A stretch of DNA of 10,775 bases from Chloroflexota bacterium (GTDB lineage Bacteria > Chloroflexota > Dehalococcoidia > SM23-28-2 > RBG-16-64-32). Position 1 is the first letter of the stretch. Each line of letters begins with the position of its first letter. The notes beneath the pieces are model-generated. The model searched no databases and had not been told where the DNA came from. It saw only the letters and a list, made by a program, of their open reading frames with translations. Positions 6,532 through 10,775 of the stretch are shown piece after piece. The position numbers and the translations under genes were made by a program. The DNA is taken from contig JADFKX010000058.1 of NCBI GenBank assembly GCA_022564695.1, positions 1 through 10,775 on the forward strand, written 5' to 3'.

Positions 6532-7005
6532 GTGGCCAACGACACCACCTACGAAGGCGAACTGGACGGCGATGGCCTCTCCTTGGCCATCGTCGTATCC
6601 CGCTTCAACGATTCCATCACCGGTAAGCTGCTGACCGGTGCCCAAGAAGCGGTTCAACGCTACGGCGTAGGCGAACACGATGTCTTCTGGGTGCCTGGCT
6701 CGTTCGAGATCCCCGTGGTAGCCAAGCGCCTAGCCGGGAGCGGCCGCTACCATGCCGTAATCTGCCTGGGCGCCGTCATCCGCCACGAGACCGCCCACTT
6801 CGAGTACGTGGCAGGGCAAGCGGCGGAGGGGATCCAGCGGGTGGCCCTGGACACCGGCGTCCCCTGCCTGTTCGGCGTCCTCACTTGCGACACGGACGAA
6901 CAGGCGCTGGACCGTGCCGGCGGTAAGCACGGCAACACAGGTTTCGAGGCGGTGGAGGCCGCCATCCGGGTGGCCAACCTGCTGCGTATGTTCAAGCGGG
7001 GCTGA
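6532..7005 (+). CDS. ribH: 6,7-dimethyl-8-ribityllumazine synthase
   Basis: Condenses the RibD product (after dephosphorylation) with DHBP to make the lumazine used by RibE; members form pentamers or 60-subunit shells. 157 residues, the normal length. Family motifs: EGELDGDGLSLAIVVSRFND (residues 8-27, with the substrate-stacking Phe25), PGSFEIPV, and CLGAVIRHETAHFEYV with catalytic His89. GVLTCDTDEQALDRAGGKHGN follows, with the phosphate-binding Arg128. RHETAHF replaces the usual RGETxHF. The start is a GTG with no Shine-Dalgarno; the frame is open upstream and a CTG at 6520 is possible, but GTG fits the family N-terminus best. A terminator-like hairpin begins at its last codons. Confidence 0.95.
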   Translation: MANDTTYEGELDGDGLSLAIVVSRFNDSITGKLLTGAQEAVQRYGVGEHDVFWVPGSFEIPVVAKRLAGSGRYHAVICLGAVIRHETAHFEYVAGQAAEGIQRVALDTGVPCLFGVLTCDTDEQALDRAGGKHGNTGFEAVEAAIRVANLLRMFKRG

Positions 7006-7024
7006 TCTTTATCGGCCCCTCTTT
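6998..7024 (+). terminator. Probable intrinsic terminator of the rib cluster
   Basis: GGGGCTGAT (6998-7006) pairs with ATCGGCCCC (7011-7019) in a 9-bp stem containing one G-U pair, with the loop CTTT, followed by TCTTT. The stem includes the ribH stop codon (7003-7005). The U-tract is short, so termination may be partial. Confidence 0.6.
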
Positions 7025-7055
7025 GAACCTGATTAGGGAAGAAGCTACGCGCCGG

Positions 7056-7061
7056 AAGGAG
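7056..7061 (+). promoter_or_regulatory. Ribosome binding site of the first SRPBCC gene
   Basis: AAGGAG, 7 bases before the ATG at 7069. It supports that start and shows SD-led initiation in this module, unlike most of the preceding rib genes. Confidence 0.6.
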
Positions 7062-7068
7062 CACGTAC

Positions 7069-7554
7069 ATGGGAAGCTTCAGCACGGAGATCCGAATAGA
7101 CGCGCCCAGGGAGAAAGTCTGGGCGGTCCTCGCCGACCTCGGCGGCATCTACAAGTGGAACCCTGGCGTGTCGCACTCGCGCTCCACCTCCGAAAGCAGT
7201 GGGGGCGAGGGGGCAACCAGACACTGCGACCTCAGCAGCCCTAAAGGCTATCTCGAGGAACGCGCCTTCGATTGGCGCGACGGCGAAGGCTTCAAGATCG
7301 ACATCTACGAGAGCAGCTTCCCGTTTGAGAGGAACGTCGTCGAGTTCAGCGTGAGGGCGGACGGAGACGGCACCATCGTAAGCGTGTCCCCGGACTACCA
7401 GTTAAAGTTCGGCCCTATCGGTGCGTTGGTTGAGCGACTGATACTAGGGCGGCAGTTGCGTAAGGGGATGGACAACTTGCTGGCGGGGCTGAAGTATCAC
7501 GTCGAGACCGGCGAGTTGGTAGGCGACACGGTTCCCGCCTCTGAGAGCGCGTAG
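7069..7554 (+). CDS. SRPBCC / polyketide-cyclase-like (START fold) protein, paralogue 1
   Basis: 161 residues of the SRPBCC superfamily (Polyketide_cyc2-like), a helix-grip fold with a hydrophobic cavity. The N-terminus has the typical pattern FSTEIRIDAPREKVWAVLAD, followed by KWNPGV, and a long C-terminal helix begins near LGRQLRKGMDNLLAGL. No catalytic residues can be assigned; family members bind lipids or aromatics, or act as cyclases or dehydrases. It is clearly paralogous to the protein at 8435-8932: shared blocks include EKVW, KWxPxV, GRQLxKG-like helices, DYQxKFGPxGAL and HVETGE. No signal peptide or membrane segment is seen, so it is probably cytoplasmic. It sits between the rib terminator and the tetR gene. 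It may have its own promoter or be read through from ribH; no TetR operator-like sequence is visible before it. Confidence 0.8.
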   Translation: MGSFSTEIRIDAPREKVWAVLADLGGIYKWNPGVSHSRSTSESSGGEGATRHCDLSSPKGYLEERAFDWRDGEGFKIDIYESSFPFERNVVEFSVRADGDGTIVSVSPDYQLKFGPIGALVERLILGRQLRKGMDNLLAGLKYHVETGELVGDTVPASESA

Positions 7555-7597
7555 TTCAAACTTTCCATGGAGAAGGGGTGACAAGGCCCGCGTCCTG

Positions 7598-7625
7598 TAT
7601 AAATATTAGACCAACCGGTCAACTA
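7598..7625 (+). promoter_or_regulatory. tetR promoter -10 and TetR-type operator
   Basis: TATAAA (7598-7603) is a good -10 hexamer. Just downstream, TAGACC (7607-7612), AACC, GGTCAA (7617-7622) form an imperfect palindrome overlapping the expected transcription start. TAGACC-N4-GGTCTA-like sites are known operators of NemR-type TetR regulators. The 16-base core at 7610-7625 recurs with one mismatch at 8300-8315. A regulator bound here would block its own gene. Confidence 0.65.
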
Positions 7626-7646
7626 CTTACCAAAGGTAAACGAGCC

Positions 7647-8272
7647 ATGGGCGGACAAGCGACGCCAGGGAACGCCTTATCAAGAGCGCTACGGAGCTGA
7701 TCTCCGAACACGGCTATACAGCCGTAGGCGTGAACGAGATCTGCGAACACGCCGGCGTCAAGAAGGGTAGCTTCTACCACTTCTTTCCCTCCAAGCGGGA
7801 CCTCGTCCTGGCGGCGATCAACACCCAGGGCGAGCGGGGTCGCCGGCTGCTGGAACGGGCCATGAGCGCAGACCTCCCTCCGCTCGAAAAGATCGAGCGG
7901 GCGTTCGAGCTAACATACAGGCACCACGCTGCCGCGGCCCAGGACAGCGGCCGGGTAAACGGCTGCGCCATCGGCAACCTAGCGCTTGAGTTGAGCACTC
8001 GAGACGAAGTGGTGCGCTTGAAGCTCCAGCAGGCGTTCGATGTTTGGGCATCTTGCTTCAAGCGAGCGCTGGATGAAGCAGTAGACGCTGGAGATATCCC
8101 TGGAACCGACACTTCCGTACTCGCGGACAGTTTGGTCGCGTATATGGAGGGCATCATCATGCTCGCGAAGGCCAACAATGATCCTGAACTCATCAAGCGA
8201 TTGGCCTATGGGTCGCAGCAACTCGGGCGGGCACTTCCGACGCGGGTCAAGTCGGGAGAGGCGGTGAGATAA
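7647..8272 (+). CDS. TetR/AcrR-family transcriptional regulator, apparent one-base frameshift near the start
   Basis: Ligand-responsive repressor. The uninterrupted frame is open from 7640 (just after a TAA at 7637-7639) to the stop at 8270-8272. It contains a full TetR DNA-binding domain: RERLIKSATELI, then HGYTAVGVNEICEHAGV and the recognition segment KKGSFYHFFPSKRDLV. That frame has no ATG, GTG or TTG before GTG 7730, which would remove helix 1. The ATG at 7647 (AAAGG upstream at 7632-7636) is one base out of frame. If the GGG at 7649-7651 were GGGG, the protein would begin MGRTSDARERLIKSA, a typical TetR start. As written, the ATG frame ends after 17 codons at TGA 7698-7700. This is either a sequencing or assembly error, a real inactivating indel, or an unusual start. 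The C-terminal ligand domain (GCAIGNLALELS, AYMEGIIMLAKA) resembles the NemR/YxaF-like group. It is flanked by two SRPBCC paralogues with operator-like sites on both sides. Confidence 0.82.
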
Positions 8273-8293
8273 CGATCCGTGTTTTTTCGAGAG

Positions 8294-8315
8294 TAATTAA
8301 CCAACAGGTCAACTA
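8294..8315 (+). promoter_or_regulatory. Second TetR-type operator, before the second SRPBCC gene
   Basis: TTAACC (8297-8302), AACA, GGTCAA (8307-8312) has the same half-site spacing as the site before tetR. The core ACCAACAGGTCAACTA (8300-8315) matches the tetR site at 15 of 16 positions. It overlaps a -10-like TAATTA (8294-8299). It probably places the second SRPBCC gene under control of the adjacent regulator. Confidence 0.65.
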
Positions 8316-8324
8316 ATCATCCAG

Positions 8325-8342
8325 AAGGAGGTGACCATGTAA
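8325..8342 (+). promoter_or_regulatory. Strong Shine-Dalgarno with an ATG-TAA start-stop pair in the leader
   Basis: AAGGAGGTGA (8325-8334) is almost a full complement to the 16S rRNA 3' end. It is followed 2 bases later by ATG (8337-8339) and immediately by TAA (8340-8342). No protein can be made, yet ribosome loading should be strong. The real SRPBCC start is 98 bases further on with a much weaker ribosome site. This is a candidate translational control element, or the relic of a lost gene start. Confidence 0.55.
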
Positions 8343-8380
8343 GGGGTGTGCGGCCAGGCATCTCACGGCCGGCAGAGGAA

Positions 8381-8410
8381 ATGACGGAGTGACGCCGGTA
8401 TCCTCCGGCG
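8381..8410 (+). promoter_or_regulatory. Leader mini-ORF and hairpin before the second SRPBCC gene
   Basis: ATG-ACG-GAG-TGA (8381-8392) follows a GAGGA-type ribosome site and would encode only three residues. Directly after it, CGCCGG (8393-8398) and CCGGCG (8405-8410) form a 6-bp hairpin with loop TATCCT. With the start-stop pair at 8337 this gives the roughly 120-base leader several translation-linked elements. Any of them could be chance. Confidence 0.3.
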
Positions 8411-8434
8411 ACATGCAGCAGAAAGAGTGGAAAG

Positions 8435-8932
8435 ATGTCGAAGATCACGAAGCAGATAACGATCAACGCACCGGCCGAGAAGGTCTGGGATATCGTGGCC
8501 GACTTCGGCAGCATCTCGAAGTGGGCACCTAACGTCACGAACTCGTATTCCACGACGGAGGCCAACGGAGGCGTCGGTGCTGGGAGGCACTGTGACGTCG
8601 TCGGCTTCGGTGCCATCGAAGAGGAGATCGTGGAGTGGAAGGAGAGCCGCAGCTTGACCTACGAGGTTGAGGACGTCGGCCCGATAAAGTCCTTGCGTAA
8701 CGAGTCCTCAGTGAGAGGCGATGGCGACCGCACGGTGGTCACCTTCACGCTGGACTACCAGATGAAGTTCGGGCCCCTTGGCGCTCTGCTGGACAAGCTC
8801 GTTGCCGGACGGCAGCTCGGCAAGGCGGCGGCCCTGGGCCTCGCCGGCCTTAAGCACCACGTGGAGACCGGCGAGCCCGTCGACCAGAAGACCAAGCTCC
8901 CGAAGAGCACTCTAGCGGCGGTCACGGTGTAG
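8435..8932 (+). CDS. SRPBCC / polyketide-cyclase-like (START fold) protein, paralogue 2
   Basis: 165 residues, same family as the product of 7069-7554. It begins MSKITKQITINAPAEKVWDI, then KWAPNV, GGVGAGRHCD, LDYQMKFGPLGALLDKLVAG and HHVETGEPV, aligning over nearly the full length with paralogue 1. The fold forms a ligand pocket; the ligand is unknown. The ATG at 8435 has only a weak purine-rich upstream region (GAGTGGAAAG). The frame cannot extend far, because a TGA in the same frame lies at 8390-8392. The gene lies behind an operator-like site and a long leader with a start-stop pair, so its expression is probably induced when the TetR protein binds its ligand. Its 3' end overlaps by 11 bases the convergent gene remnant on the other strand. 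Confidence 0.82.
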   Translation: MSKITKQITINAPAEKVWDIVADFGSISKWAPNVTNSYSTTEANGGVGAGRHCDVVGFGAIEEEIVEWKESRSLTYEVEDVGPIKSLRNESSVRGDGDRTVVTFTLDYQMKFGPLGALLDKLVAGRQLGKAAALGLAGLKHHVETGEPVDQKTKLPKSTLAAVTV

Positions 8933-9125
8933 CATCCCCGCGCGCCAGCAGACCGTCGATCTCGTCGGGTGTCGCTGCCGTGATGTGCGCCACGTGGTTG
9001 GCGTCCCAGATATCCGGTATCTCCCGGTTGCGGACGAACGTTGCGCCATCCGCCTGGAACCGCTCGTTGCCCAGGGCTGAGAACGCCTCGGATACAGTGA
9101 GGGCGCTCCGGGCGGCGTCGGTCAT
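8922..9125 (-). pseudogene. Truncated N-terminal part of a GNAT-like acetyltransferase (remnant)
   Basis: 67 residues on the minus strand from ATG 9123-9125, ending in a stop inside the 3' end of the convergent SRPBCC gene. The block ATFVRNREIPDIWDANHVAH followed by TPDEIDGLLAR resembles the N-terminal region of a group of GNAT-type proteins of roughly 230-260 residues. The acetyl-CoA-binding core is absent, and no continuation is seen in any frame antisense to the SRPBCC gene. The similarity is judged from memory and is moderate. The gene follows the HLD-II dehalogenase on the same strand and may once have been in its operon. Only a weak ribosome site (AGGGCG) is visible. It could also be a real small protein. 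Confidence 0.5.
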
Positions 9126-9179
9126 CGCCGCCTACGCCCTGTCCAGCTCGAAGTACAGATAGTCCAACTGCCTGGTCGG

Positions 9180-10058
9180 CTACAGCCCCCGATACCACTC
9201 CGCGATCGCCTCGCCGATCGCGTGAGGCTGGTCCTCCTGCACGAAGTGGGATCCCGCGCCGATGTCCAGCGTCTTCAGGTTGCGCATGTTGTTCCGGCAC
9301 CACTCCACCAGCGGCTCCCCCATGAGCGCCCCAGGCTGCGCGTACAGCAGCAGCTTCGGCAGGTCAGACTTCCCCAGCCATTCGCTGTAGGCCTGCACCG
9401 CCGCCGCCGCGTCTGCCGGCTCCCCATCGATGGGGAGCTCGTTGGGCCAGCGCCACACCGGCTTGCGGCTGCGCGGGTCCAGGTACGGCTCCCGGTAGCG
9501 GGTCATCTCTTCGTCGGACAGCTTGCGCAGGACCGCCCCAGGCAGCACCTGCTCCACAAACATGTTCTGTTCGATGAGCATCTTCTCGCCTACCTCGGGC
9601 GTCCGGAAAGCCTGGAACATCTGTCGTGCCTGTTCCGGAAACTCGTCCCAGGTCAGCGGTCGCACGATCGCCTCCATGAACGCCAGCCCCTTCACGTTCC
9701 CCTCGTGCCGGCGGGCGTAGTGGAACCCTAGGGCGCCCCAGTCATGGATCACGAACGTGATGTTGCGCAGCCCCAGCGCCTCGATGAACCCGTCCACATA
9801 CCGGGAGTGATCGAAGAAGCGGTATTCGATGTCCGGCTTGTCCGACTTCCCCATGCCGATCAGGTCCAGGGCGATGCACCTCGCCAGCGGCGATACGTGT
9901 GGAATCACGTTGCGCCACAGGTAGGATGAGGTCGGGTTGCCGTGCAGGAACAGCACCGGGTCGCCGGCCCCCTCCTCCACGTAGTGCATCTTCGACCCCT
10001 CCACCTCCACGAACTTCGACTGGAATGGGAACGCCGCCGATATCTCCTGCTGGGTCAT
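9180..10058 (-). CDS. Haloalkane dehalogenase, HLD-II subfamily (DhaA/LinB-like)
   Basis: 292 residues, alpha/beta-hydrolase with a cap domain, predicted to hydrolyse halogenated alkanes to alcohols with release of halide. Residues match Rhodococcus DhaA almost number for number: halide-binding N41 in HGNPTSSYLWRN, nucleophile D106 and halide-binding W107 in IHDWGALGFHYA, catalytic acid E129 in LAFMEAIVRPLTWDEFPEQ (the acid after strand 6 defines HLD-II), and H271 in SHFVQED. The ATG at 10056-10058 has AGGAGG 5 bases upstream (10064-10069), giving a firm start. It follows a crotonase-family gene on the same strand after about 80 bases with no clear terminator, so the two may be co-transcribed. 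Its subfamily differs from that of the dehalogenase at 3091-3999, so this is not a recent local duplication. Confidence 0.9.
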   Translation of the reverse strand: MTQQEISAAFPFQSKFVEVEGSKMHYVEEGAGDPVLFLHGNPTSSYLWRNVIPHVSPLARCIALDLIGMGKSDKPDIEYRFFDHSRYVDGFIEALGLRNITFVIHDWGALGFHYARRHEGNVKGLAFMEAIVRPLTWDEFPEQARQMFQAFRTPEVGEKMLIEQNMFVEQVLPGAVLRKLSDEEMTRYREPYLDPRSRKPVWRWPNELPIDGEPADAAAAVQAYSEWLGKSDLPKLLLYAQPGALMGEPLVEWCRNNMRNLKTLDIGAGSHFVQEDQPHAIGEAIAEWYRGL

Positions 10059-10063
10059 CTGCT

Positions 10064-10069
10064 CCTCCT
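10064..10069 (-). promoter_or_regulatory. Ribosome binding site of the HLD-II dehalogenase gene
   Basis: Minus-strand AAGGAGGAGCAG immediately precedes the ATG at 10056-10058; the AGGAGG core is 5 bases away. Confidence 0.7.
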
Positions 10070-10137
10070 TGTCTGTGCCAGTCTCGTCATTTCAATCCGC
10101 CGCGGGCAGAGAAGAATCTCGTTGATCCCCTTTTCCC

Positions 10138-10773
10138 TTATTCCCTCTTCCTCTCCCCGTAGTCCCCGAAGGGCGCGTCGCGGCGGCGTACCGCCTCCCG
10201 GAACCCCTCCTTCATCGCCAGGTCCCGCCAGGCGATCCCCTCCGGCGTGTGGCGCGCCGCCCCATCGAACAGCGTGCCGATGAGCTGGTTCGTACGCAGC
10301 CCCATGTTCTCGTACATCTGGTTCACCAGCAGCTTGCTCATGACTAGCTGGTTGGTCGGGATCGTCGCCAGCTTGCGGGCCATCTCGCCGACGACGCCGG
10401 GCAACTCCTCGGCCGGCACCGCCTTCGAGGCCAGGCCCAGCCGCTCCGCTTCGACCCCGCTAAGCGCTTCGCCCGTAAGCATCAGCCTCTTCGCGTGCTC
10501 CAGCCCCAGGCGGTATACCCACATCGCCGTCGTCGGCTCGCCCCATACCCGCGCCGGCGGATAGCCAATCTGGGCGTCCTCCGCCATGTAGATCAGATCG
10601 CTGCACAGAACCATGTCCGTGCCGCCGCCCACGCACCAGCCGTGTACCTGCGCTATCACCGGCTTCGGGCTCTCCCACAGTGACATGAACGCCCGCACGT
10701 TGCGCGACATGCTCAGGTAGTCGCGTACCGGGTCCCACTGGCCGGACATCGCCCGCTGCGACGCGTCTTCGGC
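10138..10773 (-). CDS. Crotonase-family protein (enoyl-CoA hydratase/isomerase-like), 5' end beyond window
   Basis: The frame stays open from the ATG at 10747-10749 to the right edge, reading AEDASQRAMSGQWDP, so this Met is probably internal. About 70-90 N-terminal residues, including the first oxyanion-hole strand, are missing. The remaining part shows the crotonase core: KPVIAQVHGWCVGGGTDMVL, CSDLIYMAEDAQIGYPPARV, then RLGLEHAKRLMLTGEALSG and AERLGLASKAVPAEEL. The two glutamates that act in classical enoyl-CoA hydratase (GGGCE and GQPE) are Asp and Pro/Ala here (GGGTD, GYPPA). True hydratase activity is therefore doubtful; the family also includes isomerases, thioesterases, dehalogenases and other CoA-ester enzymes. 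It precedes the HLD-II dehalogenase on the same strand. Confidence 0.85.
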   Translation of the reverse strand, partial: AEDASQRAMSGQWDPVRDYLSMSRNVRAFMSLWESPKPVIAQVHGWCVGGGTDMVLCSDLIYMAEDAQIGYPPARVWGEPTTAMWVYRLGLEHAKRLMLTGEALSGVEAERLGLASKAVPAEELPGVVGEMARKLATIPTNQLVMSKLLVNQMYENMGLRTNQLIGTLFDGAARHTPEGIAWRDLAMKEGFREAVRRRDAPFGDYGERKRE

Positions 10774-10775
10774 CT

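Noticed and set aside
8270..8292. T6 run after tetR as an intrinsic terminator
   Set aside because: Only a 3-bp stem can be drawn before the run, too weak to call.
9132..9167. Mini-ORF from TTG after the HLD-II stop (MDYLYFELDRA)
   Set aside because: Eleven codons, no ribosome site and no known family; mentioned only as possible decayed coding sequence.
1..10775. CRISPR array, tRNA/rRNA genes, insertion sequence or integrase
   Set aside because: No regularly spaced repeats, no tRNA-like or rRNA-like segments, no transposase or integrase motifs and no terminal inverted repeats were seen.

Overview
GC-rich bacterial DNA with tightly packed genes and short spacers. The dCTP deaminase and one haloalkane dehalogenase resemble actinobacterial (mycobacterial) proteins. 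Several genes have no Shine-Dalgarno and instead carry a -10 hexamer 6-10 bases before the start codon. High GC, DinB-fold and dehalogenase genes, and mixed leaderless and SD-led starts would suit a Chloroflexota (SAR202/Dehalococcoidia-like) or actinobacterial genome. This is an inference from memory of families; no marker gene here settles it.

Layout. (1) Positions 1-1077: the 3' part of dcd (nucleotide metabolism, running in from the left edge) converges on a DinB-fold gene on the minus strand; their stop codons overlap. (2) Positions 1138-7024: a complete riboflavin pathway on the plus strand, ribD, ribE, ribBA and ribH. Three genes sit between ribD and ribE: a SAM-dependent methyltransferase, a haloalkane dehalogenase of subfamily HLD-I, and a second DinB-fold protein. 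Promoter-like sequences just before the ribD, dehalogenase and ribE start codons suggest several leaderless transcription units. A hairpin overlapping the ribH stop probably ends the region. Together RibBA (GTP to the pyrimidine, and ribulose-5-P to DHBP), RibD (deaminase/reductase), RibH (lumazine synthase) and RibE (riboflavin synthase) make riboflavin.

(3) Positions 7025-8932: a regulated module of two paralogous SRPBCC (START-like) proteins flanking a TetR-family regulator. Near-identical operator-like palindromes (TAGACC/TTAACC-N4-GGTCAA) lie before tetR and before the second SRPBCC gene, which suggests autoregulation plus control of the second gene. The tetR start region appears frameshifted by one G. 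The leader of the second SRPBCC gene has a near-perfect Shine-Dalgarno followed by an ATG-TAA start-stop pair. (4) Positions 8922-10775, minus strand: a crotonase-family gene (5' end beyond the right edge), a second haloalkane dehalogenase of the different subfamily HLD-II, and a short remnant resembling the N-terminus of a GNAT-like protein, cut off where the SRPBCC module begins.

The most notable points are the TetR/SRPBCC module with its start-stop leader, two dehalogenases of different catalytic subfamilies within 6 kb, and a RibE in which residues normally lining the N-terminal lumazine site are changed.
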